DNA of 35,126 bases, from contig CACGJI010000005.1 of the NCBI GenBank assembly GCA_902573335.1, positions 1 to 35,126 of the forward strand, written 5' to 3'. The position numbers and the translations under genes are program-made. Origin of the DNA: an uncultured Synechococcaceae cyanobacterium (GTDB lineage: Bacteria; Cyanobacteriota; Cyanobacteriia; PCC-6307; Cyanobiaceae). The stretch's first letter is position 1; the number at the start of each line of letters is the position of its first letter. The notes beneath the pieces are model-generated. The model was not told the origin of the DNA. It did no database searches and saw only the letters and a list, made by a program, of their open reading frames with translations. Below, piece after piece: positions 1 through 6,549 of the stretch.

Positions 1-47
1 AACAATTTCACACAAAGTGTCCATTAACTGATAAGTTCAAATAGTGG

Positions 48-129
48 GGGTCGGTGCCCGAGTGGTTAAAGGGGGCGGACTGTAAATCCGCTGGCTCTGC
101 CTACGTTGGTTCAAATCCAACCCGGCCCA
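48..129 (+). tRNA. tRNA-Tyr (anticodon GTA)
   Basis: The acceptor stem GGGTCGG (48-54) pairs with CCGGCCC (122-128), with discriminator A129. The anticodon loop reads CTGTAAA, giving GTA. A long variable arm is present, as expected for bacterial tRNA-Tyr, and the T arm contains TTCAAAT. CCA is not encoded. It is 11 bases upstream of tRNA-Thr. The last 11 bases of this gene are duplicated at 10253-10263, which marks it as part of the island boundary. Confidence 0.95.
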
Positions 130-140
130 CTTTAAAAATT

Positions 141-212
<72 letters not shown>

Positions 213-270
213 CTCGGGGGATAGCTCGGTATCAGTAGGTTTACCACTATCGCACAAAGAAATTTATCAG

Positions 271-307
271 AAGTGGACGTCCTTTTTCTGGTCCACTTTC
301 TGTTTTT
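271..307 (+). terminator. Hairpin terminator after the tRNA pair
   Basis: AAGTGGAC (271-278) pairs perfectly with GTCCACTT (291-298) around a 12-base loop. A T-rich tract runs to 307. It probably ends the tRNA-Tyr/tRNA-Thr transcript. Confidence 0.6.
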
Positions 308-350
308 AAGGCAGATATCTAGAGGTGCATCACAGATACGATGACACCGA

Positions 351-480
351 AATGGCAACAATCAGAAGAAGCGGCAGCGGCTGTCAGGTCCTTATCAAAA
401 GGAAGAATTATGTAGGCCCGAGGTCCAGAAATTTCCTTTCCAGAGATCTGGCTTAATCTTGGGCAAATGCTCTAATTAAC
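351..480 (+). pseudogene. Decayed N-terminal fragment of a phage-type integrase
   Basis: The frame starting at 351 reads MATIRRSGSGCQVLIKRKNY, continues with an arginine-rich stretch, meets a TAA stop at 453-455, then reads SWANALIN. The pattern (MATIR, QVLI-R-K, then a WA-x-x-I helix) is the usual N-terminal arm-binding domain of tyrosine integrases. No catalytic domain follows before minus-strand genes begin. It sits 139 bases after tRNA-Thr copy 1 in the same orientation as the intact integrase, which starts 140 bases after copy 2. I infer a remnant of the integrase that built the older island segment. This is homology by eye only. Confidence 0.5.
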
Positions 481-536
481 CAAGTGTTAGTTTTATCCAT
501 TTAATAAAGCGGTACAAAATCACCAAGTAATAAGTA

Positions 537-824
537 CTAATTGTTTCTATTGAACTTATTGTGTTTTTTATTATTGGGTCCGTTTCTTTTCTCAGCCTCA
601 TTAACCCTTATCTCTCTTCCCATCCATTCAACATCTTGAAGATCATCAATAGCTTTTTTTTCAGAATTATGATCATTTAAATCTACAAAAGCAATACCTC
701 TTTTTCTTCCTGTTTCTCTATCAAGAGGTAAATAACATTTCTTTACTACTCCATAATTACTAAAAAGTTGTTCAAGATCTTCAACCTCAGTTTCCCAAGA
801 TAAATTCCCAATAAAAATAGTCAT
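537..824 (-). CDS. RRM-domain RNA-binding protein (cyanobacterial Rbp type)
   Basis: A 95-residue protein that is almost entirely one RNA recognition motif. RNP2 (IFIGNL) lies at residues 3-8 and RNP1 (KRGIAFVDL) near 40-48, with a short basic, Asn-rich C-terminal tail. Such single-RRM proteins in cyanobacteria bind RNA and are often linked to cold response. I prefer the ATG at 824 (MTIFIGNLSW) over the upstream ATG at 884, because the family normally starts right at the RNP2 strand. It reads convergently toward the tRNA pair. The last residues, NNKKHNKFNRNN, are low complexity. Confidence 0.85.
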   Translation of the reverse strand: MTIFIGNLSWETEVEDLEQLFSNYGVVKKCYLPLDRETGRKRGIAFVDLNDHNSEKKAIDDLQDVEWMGREIRVNEAEKRNGPNNKKHNKFNRNN

Positions 825-953
825 TTCTTTAATTTTTTTGTGAAGGTATAAATAGTTGCTTTGGACTAGTGAAGTTATCTCCAATCAAATGCTTCCATTG
901 TTCTTACTCTAGCTCTTTATTTGCTATGTAACGAGTAGAAAAACTTATATACA

Positions 954-1295
954 TCACAAACCCATTGCTCTTCTTAGCTTTGCAGCTTCATCTAAACCTT
1001 CCATAACTGTAAAAGTGGAATTTTCAGTTGCTTCATTTCTTAGCTTTGAAAGCTCTTTATATTCTTCAGATTCATAAGCTTCAACGGCTGCCCTCATTGA
1101 TGAGAATTCACAAATAACGGCTAAATTGGCATCCTCAGTCCTTTCCTTCCCTTGAGGCTCTGTATCTTTTGCAAAGACTTGGCCTCCAACCTCTTTTAGC
1201 CAAGGTCCAACTTTATTTACATATTCATCAAACAAGTCCTGATTAATTATTTTTGCCGTTGATATCCAGTAACCTTTAGCCCCTTTTTTGTCCAT
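954..1295 (-). CDS. DUF1330 family protein
   Basis: This 113-residue protein matches the DUF1330 ferredoxin-like fold family: an N-terminal GYWISTAKI strand, a central VICEFSSMRAAVEAYES segment and YKELSKLRNEATENSTFTVMEG. Family members are small dimeric alpha+beta-barrel proteins of unresolved function. There is no signal peptide or membrane segment, so it should be cytosolic. It is followed downstream by the RRM gene but separated by about 130 bases. Confidence 0.8.
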   Translation of the reverse strand: MDKKGAKGYWISTAKIINQDLFDEYVNKVGPWLKEVGGQVFAKDTEPQGKERTEDANLAVICEFSSMRAAVEAYESEEYKELSKLRNEATENSTFTVMEGLDEAAKLRRAMGL

Positions 1296-1321
1296 TTATT
1301 TATATTAGTATTTCAATTAGG

Positions 1322-1456
1322 CTACATCATCTCGTATTGATCAAATTTAGTTTTTAACTTTGCTGCTTTATGGATTAATCCAACTGCCTCTTTTCTTCCA
1401 GTAGCTTTTTGAGCCTTGCGCATTAAGTCAGCATATTTTTTGTTTAGTTTTTTCAT
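1322..1456 (-). CDS. Small basic hypothetical protein, 44 aa
   Basis: The ORF runs from ATG at 1456 to TAG at 1322-1324, starting MKKLNKKYADLMRKAQKATG. It is lysine-rich, predicted helical and lacks a membrane span. Composition is protein-like and the upstream gap is short. I do not recognise a characterised family. It may be a conserved picocyanobacterial small protein, but its function is unknown. Confidence 0.55.
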   Translation of the reverse strand: MKKLNKKYADLMRKAQKATGRKEAVGLIHKAAKLKTKFDQYEMM

Positions 1457-1488
1457 CAGTTTACTCTTTTAGATTTACATACACAGGC

Positions 1489-1656
1489 TTAATAAGTGAT
1501 TGTCATTTTTTGCATTTGCTCTAAGGGATAGATCATCACAATTTGTTTATCAGAAAGTATTTGACTTTTGCAGGTGGGATTCTTTTTCAAAAATTCTTTA
1601 GCTAGCCAATATTGCTTAGTCTTATCTCTACCTGAGATATAATAACGATAACACAT
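1489..1656 (-). CDS. Small hypothetical protein, 55 aa
   Basis: The ORF runs from ATG at 1656 to TAA at 1489, starting MCYRYYISGRDKTKQYWLAK. The N-terminus is aromatic-rich, with a central AKEFLKKNPTCKS helix. There is no membrane segment and I recognise no family. It lies directly upstream of the 44-aa ORF on the same strand, with 32 bases between them. Confidence 0.45.
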   Translation of the reverse strand: MCYRYYISGRDKTKQYWLAKEFLKKNPTCKSQILSDKQIVMIYPLEQMQKMTITY

Positions 1657-1683
1657 TCACAAAAATAGATCTTTGAAAGATGC

Positions 1684-1978
1684 TTAACTCTCTAGATACC
1701 TGCAAATAAGTTCAAAGTTTTCATAGTCCATAGTTATTGTCTGAAACCTATCTGTTTCTATTTTTTTATTCCCAAAATTCTGCAATTCAACTTTAATAGA
1801 TGGATGTTTTATTGAGTAAGATGGAGTAAAGCCAATACGCTTTGCACGTTTGTGCATATCCTTTTTTAAGTCGAGGATCGCATCCACAGAACAAGATAGT
1901 TGGCCTAGAAGAATAACCTATGGAAGCATCAATAATTCTTTGTTCTAAATCGGATGCGATATTTTCGAGAACTTTCAT
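1684..1978 (-). pseudogene. Two overlapping frames, possibly one frameshifted small gene
   Basis: One frame begins at ATG 1978 (MKVLENIASDLEQRIIDASI) and ends at 1793. A second starts at GTG 1887 (VDAILDLKKDMHKRAKRIGF) and ends at 1684. The first half of the upstream frame and all of the downstream frame are protein-like, but the tail of the upstream frame (after GYSS) looks like an out-of-frame read. A single gene of about 98 codons broken by a frameshift near 1885-1900 would explain this. Alternatively the two are separate small genes. No family is recognised. Confidence 0.35.
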
Positions 1979-2006
1979 TCAATTTTTTTTACTTCGGGGA
2001 GCATAA

Positions 2007-2213
2007 TTAATAACCAATATTATTTCTTGGGTTAGTTATGTAAATTATTAGGTTTAGAACGTAATTAGCAGGCAAGTTTAATGGTTTCAAAAGTAGCAAG
2101 GCCATTCCTTGAGTTACGTTAAATCCTTTTTCTTTCATAAATAAAACAAGGGCACATATATACATTGTAAATAGATTGTCAATTATTAAATTGGTCAAAA
2201 GGTGTTGAATCAA
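2007..2213 (-). CDS. Hypothetical small protein, doubtful
   Basis: A 68-codon ORF with hydrophobic stretches (residues about 8-25 and 52-60) and an amphipathic middle. No family is recognised and there is no clear ribosome-binding site. It could be a small membrane protein or a chance ORF in AT-rich DNA. Confidence 0.25.
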   Translation of the reverse strand: MIQHLLTNLIIDNLFTMYICALVLFMKEKGFNVTQGMALLLLKPLNLPANYVLNLIIYITNPRNNIGY

Positions 2214-2272
2214 AAACTAAGTATTTTCTTTAAATTATAAAAATCTAGTATTAGGTAAATAATTTATAGTAA

Positions 2273-2413
2273 ATGGAAATAATTTTAAAAAGAGAAACTT
2301 CATTAGGTTTGGAATCCTATGAAGATTTAGGTTTTAATTCCGAAGAGGAACTTGAATTAGAAATTTCTAAACTTACTAAATTTAGACCTGAATTTGATAC
2401 CAATTTGGAATAA
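2273..2413 (+). CDS. Small acidic hypothetical protein, 46 aa
   Basis: ATG at 2273, TAA at 2411-2413. It starts MEIILKRETSLGLESYEDLG and continues with a Glu-rich segment and a DTNLE end. It is strongly acidic and soluble, and is the only plus-strand gene in this stretch. No family is recognised. It overlaps no better candidate. Confidence 0.45.
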   Translation: MEIILKRETSLGLESYEDLGFNSEEELELEISKLTKFRPEFDTNLE

Positions 2414-2514
2414 GTTGATAGCGGTTCTAAAAGTAAAGGTTTAATTTAATATTCTCTATTTTTTAATTATTGGTTTTAATTTGATTCTCCCAAGTCAATT
2501 GCTCAATACCAATT

Positions 2515-2549
2515 AAAAAAGTCAGCCTGTATCCCTACTAGCTGACTTT
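2515..2549 (-). terminator. Hairpin terminator after the minus-strand hli pair
   Basis: AAAGTCAGC (2518-2526) pairs with GCTGACTTT (2541-2549), a 9-bp stem. The A run at 2515-2520 becomes a U tract on the minus strand. It lies 25 bases past the stop of the gene ending at 2574. Confidence 0.7.
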
Positions 2550-2573
2550 CATAACGATCTAAGTTTTTAAAAA

Positions 2574-2681
2574 CTATAATAATGTAGTTGTTGTTGTGAT
2601 GCTTAAAACAACTGCAACAATGAATATGTAAGGAACCAACTTAAGAGGTACATATCCTTGTCTTTTAGATATAAAATCCAT
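2574..2681 (-). CDS. Small single-span membrane protein, 35 aa
   Basis: The ORF runs from ATG 2681 to TAG 2574-2576 and starts MDFISKRQGYVPLKLVPYIF. One hydrophobic helix spans about residues 15-29, ending in a run of threonines. It begins immediately after the stop of the upstream hli gene (TAA 2684-2682), so the two are co-transcribed. A paralogue at 32924-33034 matches at 26 of 35 positions by direct comparison. Function is unknown; its pairing with hli suggests a thylakoid or stress-related partner, which is inference. Confidence 0.65.
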   Translation of the reverse strand: MDFISKRQGYVPLKLVPYIFIVAVVLSITTTTTLL

Positions 2682-2816
2682 TTATACAAATCCTGGAATA
2701 ATTTGTCCTGTTGTTAGATATGCGCCAATAAGTGCAATAAAGCCAATCATCGCAAATCTACCGTTAAGCTTCTCAGCTACGATTTTTTCCTTCTCAACTA
2801 TTTTTGTTTCGTTCAT
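2682..2816 (-). CDS. hli: High-light-inducible protein (Hli), short type
   Basis: 44 residues starting MNETKIVEKEKIVAEKLNGR. It has the Hli/LHC helix with ExxNGRxAMIGF at about residues 15-25 and the C-terminal TTGQIIPGFV. Hli proteins are single-helix thylakoid proteins that bind chlorophyll and carotenoid and protect photosystem assembly under high light. The TTGQIIPG ending is typical of the multicopy, phage- and island-associated hli group. It is followed without gap by a 35-aa membrane protein. Two similar hli genes lie at 3310 and 3519 on the opposite strand. Confidence 0.9.
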   Translation of the reverse strand: MNETKIVEKEKIVAEKLNGRFAMIGFIALIGAYLTTGQIIPGFV

Positions 2817-3309
2817 TTCTTTGGTTGGTTGTTTAGCTAAGACGCTTCCTTATGCAATCTTGAAACAAATCTAATGATTGAAAAATATAAGTGTGAGTAT
2901 AATTACTTACTCTCATACCCTCTATAAGCTGTGCTTATTAGACTTAATGAGATTTTCTCAATTTTAATAGAACAATTATTCAATAAAGTTAAAAAGAGAA
3001 TTAATAGCTATTAATAAACAAAGGATATTAATGGAACCAAAAATCAATATAAATTTTTTAGAAAAATATATAGCTCATTTTGTAATTGATAATTGATATT
3101 GAACATAAAAGGATTACAAAAAAATTAGAAGAAGCTTTTTCATATCTCCATAATCTTTTAATTATTAGCTTCAACATTAAAAATTAATTATTGTTACATA
3201 TATGTATCATAATTGCATATAATGTACCGAAATACGCATATTCCTAACCTTTTTCTTTACATTAGTTAATAAGAATGTTACGTTTGTTAACAATTAAATT
3301 ATTTAACCA
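2817..3309. other. Divergent intergenic region between two hli loci
   Basis: About 490 bases of very AT-rich DNA separate the minus-strand hli gene from the plus-strand hli operon. It must contain both promoters. I see no stable hairpin, RNA gene or convincing ORF in it. Confidence 0.5.
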
Positions 3310-3519
3310 ATGACTAATTCTTCATACATAACTACAGAATCAGGTGGAAGGCAGAATATTTTTCCAACTGAACCTCGTCCTTATGTTGATCAATCTGTTT
3401 CTTACGATGGATATCCTCAAAACGCAGAAAAAGTTAATGGTCGATGGGCAATGATCGGTTTAGTTGCACTTTTGGGAGCTTATGCAACTACAGGCCAAAT
3501 AATTCCAGGTATTTTTTAA
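3310..3519 (+). CDS. hli: High-light-inducible protein (Hli)
   Basis: 69 residues. A polar N-terminal extension of about 38 residues precedes the Hli helix (AEKVNGRWAMIGLVALLGAY, about 39-58) and the TTGQIIPGIF ending. The chlorophyll-binding ExxNGRxAM motif is intact. It is the first gene of a tight plus-strand operon; its TAA overlaps the ATG of the next gene by one base. Role: photoprotective single-helix thylakoid protein. Confidence 0.9.
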   Translation: MTNSSYITTESGGRQNIFPTEPRPYVDQSVSYDGYPQNAEKVNGRWAMIGLVALLGAYATTGQIIPGIF

Positions 3520-3779
3520 TGTCTCCTCTTTCAGGTTTTTTTGCTGTAATCGTATTCTTCACAGCTATACTCGTTGCTTATCTAACCAAGCAATTTCAAA
3601 ACGAAAATTTAAACTATCTAATTTCAAATCCAATGACAAATTCAAACCCTAAAGTAAAAACAATCGAAAAAGAAAAAGTTGTTGCAGAAACTCTCAATGG
3701 CAGATTCGCAATGCTTGGATTAATTGCTGCTGTCGGAGCTTACTTAACAACAGGCCAAATAATACCAGGTTTTGTCTAA
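3519..3779 (+). CDS. hli: Two-span Hli-family protein with an extra N-terminal helix
   Basis: 86 residues. An N-terminal hydrophobic helix (about 5-24) is followed by a polar linker and a C-terminal Hli domain with TLNGRFAMLGLIAAVGAYLT and the TTGQIIPGFV ending. The ATG at 3519 overlaps the previous stop (TAATG), implying translational coupling, and is preferred to an upstream ATG that runs inside the first hli gene. The second helix is unusual for the shortest Hli proteins, so this looks like a fusion of a small membrane protein and an Hli domain. Confidence 0.85.
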   Translation: MSPLSGFFAVIVFFTAILVAYLTKQFQNENLNYLISNPMTNSNPKVKTIEKEKVVAETLNGRFAMLGLIAAVGAYLTTGQIIPGFV

Positions 3780-4007
3780 ATGCTTTTACTTTCTGTACCA
3801 TTCTACGATTTTCCATCTTCGCCCATACTAATAATTGGCGCGATAGGGATTGTTGTAGCACTGGCTGTATTTTTTCTAGCTTACAAAAAGTACTTTAATT
3901 CTCCATTTAACAAAGAACTTCAATTAAAGAAAAAAGCTCTATTGAAGGAGAAAACAGAACTAAACAAAAAACTTGAGAAAATAGAGCAAGATTTAAAAAA
4001 TTTATAG
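3780..4007 (+). CDS. Membrane-anchored coiled-coil protein, 75 aa
   Basis: The ATG follows the previous TAA directly. One transmembrane helix (about 15-36) is followed by a highly charged K/E-rich coiled coil (about 45-75). I do not recognise a named family. Its place in the hli operon suggests a membrane-associated role alongside the Hli proteins, but the sequence does not reveal a function. Confidence 0.75.
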   Translation: MLLLSVPFYDFPSSPILIIGAIGIVVALAVFFLAYKKYFNSPFNKELQLKKKALLKEKTELNKKLEKIEQDLKNL

Positions 4008-4016
4008 TAAAAACCA

Positions 4017-4106
4017 ATGAACATAGACATTTTCTTAATCTCTTTCTTTACTTATCTCTTAATACCAGTAGTAATGATCGCTAAGGGGAAAAAAGCAACT
4101 AACTAA
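4017..4106 (+). CDS. Tiny membrane protein, 29 aa
   Basis: ATG 4017, TAA 4104-4106, starting MNIDIFLISFFTYLLIPVVM. One hydrophobic helix with a basic end (AKGKKATN). It starts 9 bases after the preceding gene and is probably the last gene of the hli operon, just upstream of a terminator hairpin. Its size and topology resemble small photosystem-type subunits, but no specific identity is supported. Confidence 0.5.
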   Translation: MNIDIFLISFFTYLLIPVVMIAKGKKATN

Positions 4107-4136
4107 GAAAGATTTAGACTCCCAAAATTAGAATTT

Positions 4137-4180
4137 AAACTCTATTCAATACTTACGAAGTCGTTATAGAGTTTTTATAT
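4137..4180 (+). terminator. Hairpin terminator of the hli operon
   Basis: AAACTCTAT (4137-4145) pairs with ATAGAGTTT (4166-4174), and the sequence continues into TT. The loop of 20 bases is itself partly self-complementary. It lies 30 bases past the tiny membrane-protein stop. Confidence 0.6.
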
Positions 4181-4201
4181 AAGTTTAAGGAGGGTAATCT
4201 T

Positions 4202-4360
4202 ATGACCACCCTCGCTATCGAGCTACTGGTCTTGACTGTAGTTTTAGTAAATTTTGGAGCAATCCTTACAGGTAATATCTATTCAAAATCAGTAAAGGAA
4301 TTTAAACGCAACAGATTATTTTGCAGTAAGTCTTTCAGCAATCCCTATTGCATTATCTGA
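4202..4360 (+). CDS. Small membrane protein, possibly frameshifted
   Basis: ATG 4202, preceded by a strong AGGAGGG ribosome-binding site. It starts MTTLAIELLVLTVVLVNFGA (transmembrane), then GNIYSKSVKEFKRNRLF, and ends in this frame as CSKSFSNPYCII. A one-base shift in the T run near 4318-4323 would instead give FAVSLSAIPIALSEQNFC, a second hydrophobic helix, running to a stop near 4380. That alternative looks more natural, so the gene may carry a frameshift. No family is recognised. Confidence 0.5.
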   Translation: MTTLAIELLVLTVVLVNFGAILTGNIYSKSVKEFKRNRLFCSKSFSNPYCII

Positions 4361-4490
4361 GCAAAATTTTTGCTCCTAATTTAATAGGTCTTTAGCGATC
4401 AGCATAAAACGAGAATTTGCTAATCTTTGGCAACTTCGGAGAAGTGGGTCGCTTTTCATTTTGTAAAAATTTGACAATAATAATTAAAGT

Positions 4491-5177
4491 TTAAGCAACC
4501 CTAAATTCCCGTTTCATATTCATTTCAGGCAGGTCATTCATTGAGTCTCTCCATTCCTGGGCCCACTCACTTTGACTATGTTTATAAATTCTAATTAGTT
4601 CATCTACAGAGGAATCATGATAATCAACTCTAAGGTCTAAAAGGGGAAAGCCTAGTTCTCCACTAACTTTTAGAGCGCTTGAGGTTGAACGGAGGCTTCG
4701 TTTATCTCCACCTACACTTTCTCCCGAATTCAGAGCATCAAGTAGTCTTTTCCCTAATTTAATATTTGGATCACTTTGTTTGAAGACATCAGCCATCACC
4801 TCAAGAACTTCAATATTCTCTAGAAAATTGCCAGCTACAGAAAAGTTTTCTCCACTAATATGTCCGCTTGTCTGAAAACATTCTTGACCTGTCCAGCATG
4901 CGCTTCTCCCATACTTATCAATTAAGTGAACCTGTCTTTTTTCCCTGCCAAAATCTTCTTTAATTAAATCTTCCAAAACAATTTTCGAATCAGAGCAAGA
5001 TTGGAGTGACTCAAGACTTCTTATTCCTAAATAAGGATTAGTTTGCCCTTGAGTTGCAACAGCACCAACCTGTGATCTAACAAATGAAACTGTTGAGCCA
5101 ACAGCTATATGGCAAGAAGAAACTGCCACACCAAATCTATTTTTTAAAGGATCAAAACCAATGATTGAAAATGTCAT
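4491..5177 (-). CDS. DUF1028 family protein (Ntn-hydrolase-like)
   Basis: 228 residues. The N-terminus MTFSIIGFDP, then GVAVSSCHIAVGS and GAVATQGQTNPYLG, match DUF1028. The family has an Ntn-hydrolase-like start: removal of Met would expose Thr2 as a possible nucleophile (inference). No activity is established. Its ATG directly follows the stop of the upstream M20 hydrolase gene (TAAATG), so the two are co-translated. It is last in a minus-strand cluster of carbamoyltransferase, asparagine synthase and M20 hydrolase, which suggests action on an amide, ureido or peptide bond. No signal peptide is seen. Confidence 0.85.
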   Translation of the reverse strand: MTFSIIGFDPLKNRFGVAVSSCHIAVGSTVSFVRSQVGAVATQGQTNPYLGIRSLESLQSCSDSKIVLEDLIKEDFGREKRQVHLIDKYGRSACWTGQECFQTSGHISGENFSVAGNFLENIEVLEVMADVFKQSDPNIKLGKRLLDALNSGESVGGDKRSLRSTSSALKVSGELGFPLLDLRVDYHDSSVDELIRIYKHSQSEWAQEWRDSMNDLPEMNMKREFRVA

Positions 5178-6455
5178 TTATATCATTAGAGGCTTGTCTA
5201 AAAAATTCTTATCAATGGAAAATATTGTATTTAATAAAACCTCAATACCATTAGCACATTGATCAAGAGAAGTATATTCCTTATAGGAATGACTCAGACC
5301 ATTTCTGCTTGGGACAAAGATCATAACCATAGGACAGATCCTTCCTATTTCTTGTGAGTCATGACTTGCTTTGCTTGGTAAGATTCCAGTTTTAAATCCC
5401 AACTTTTCAGATTCATGAAATGAAGAGCTCACTAATTTAGGACATGACTTAGTGGGGATCACTTCAAATTGAGGTTCTATCTGTACTACGCATCCAGTAC
5501 CTTCTTGAATTTCTGAGCATAGATTCTCAATTCTTAAGCTCATTTTCCCAATCACATCTTCATCCAAATCTCGCATATCTATTGTGAATACTGCCTCTCC
5601 TGGAATAACATTTGCCGCATTGGGATGTAATTTCAATTTACCAACAGTTGCGACTGCACTTTCAGAAGTAGTTTTAGCTATCTGTTCAATGCCAACAATA
5701 ATTTTAGAGGCGGCCAAAAGTGCGTCATTTCTATTTGACATCGGGGTAGTTCCTGCATGATTTGCCTGACCTTTAACCCTAACGGTTATTCTTTTTTGAC
5801 CTACTATTCCATTAACAATTCCGATATCCAAACCACCATCCTCAAGTACCTTTCCCTGTTCAACATGTAATTCAAGAAAAGCGAATATATCTTTTTTACT
5901 TCTTGCCGCACTTTTAATCTCAAGCCAATTTCCACCAATCCGAGAAAGATTATCAATTATTGAGCAAGAATTACTGGTAACAAAATCTTCTTCTTTAACA
6001 GATAAATTACCTGTAAAGCCTTTACAACCAATCATTGTCGATTCTTCATCAGCAAAGACAATTATTTCAAATGGTCTATTTAATTTAATGTCATTTTCCT
6101 GAAGAAAAAAAGCAATTTCAATTCCTGCAATCACTCCTAAAGTTCCGTCATACTTACCTCCCTTTGGAACAGTGTCGAGATGAGATCCGGTAACAATGGG
6201 AGGTAGATTATTATCATGCCCATTTAATCTTGCAATAATATTTCCTGCAGTATCAATTCTTATTTTCAAACCTAATTCCTTAAGGGTTTTCATAAAAAAA
6301 TTTCTTGCATATATATCTTCATCAGAAAAACCTCTTCTTGAAACAGAACCATTCTCAGAAGCTCCGATTGAAGAAAAAGAATTTATCAAGTCTTGGATTC
6401 TCTCCCTATTAATTACCTGTGGCTCTAGGATATTTAATCCAGCGCTATAACTCAT
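5178..6455 (-). CDS. M20-family Zn amidohydrolase (N-carbamoyl amino acid hydrolase / allantoate amidohydrolase type)
   Basis: 425 residues, full length for the HyuC/AllC group. Metal ligands are intact: GSHLDT (His92), KYDG (Asp103), ADEES (Glu137-Glu138), ELHVEQG (His197) and RNGLSHSYKE (His389). The dimerisation-domain signature GQANHAGTTPM is present. The family hydrolyses N-carbamoyl-L-amino acids, ureidopropionate or allantoate, releasing CO2 and ammonia. Substrate cannot be fixed from sequence. It is cytosolic. It lies 94 bases downstream of asparagine synthase and abuts the DUF1028 gene. Together with the carbamoyltransferase in the same cluster, it suggests a pathway that makes and breaks a carbamoyl group. 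Confidence 0.85.
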   Translation of the reverse strand: MSYSAGLNILEPQVINRERIQDLINSFSSIGASENGSVSRRGFSDEDIYARNFFMKTLKELGLKIRIDTAGNIIARLNGHDNNLPPIVTGSHLDTVPKGGKYDGTLGVIAGIEIAFFLQENDIKLNRPFEIIVFADEESTMIGCKGFTGNLSVKEEDFVTSNSCSIIDNLSRIGGNWLEIKSAARSKKDIFAFLELHVEQGKVLEDGGLDIGIVNGIVGQKRITVRVKGQANHAGTTPMSNRNDALLAASKIIVGIEQIAKTTSESAVATVGKLKLHPNAANVIPGEAVFTIDMRDLDEDVIGKMSLRIENLCSEIQEGTGCVVQIEPQFEVIPTKSCPKLVSSSFHESEKLGFKTGILPSKASHDSQEIGRICPMVMIFVPSRNGLSHSYKEYTSLDQCANGIEVLLNTIFSIDKNFLDKPLMI

Positions 6456-6549
6456 ACTTCTATTACTTAAACCTATTTAACGTCTCTTATTTTTCAAATA
6501 AAACCTGTATTGGTTTACACCTTTTCAGAAATTAATTTAAGAAACGAAT

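Noticed and set aside
213-240. tRNA-like words (GGATAGCTCGGT) after tRNA-Thr copy 1
   Set aside because: No acceptor, anticodon or T arm can be built; not a tRNA.
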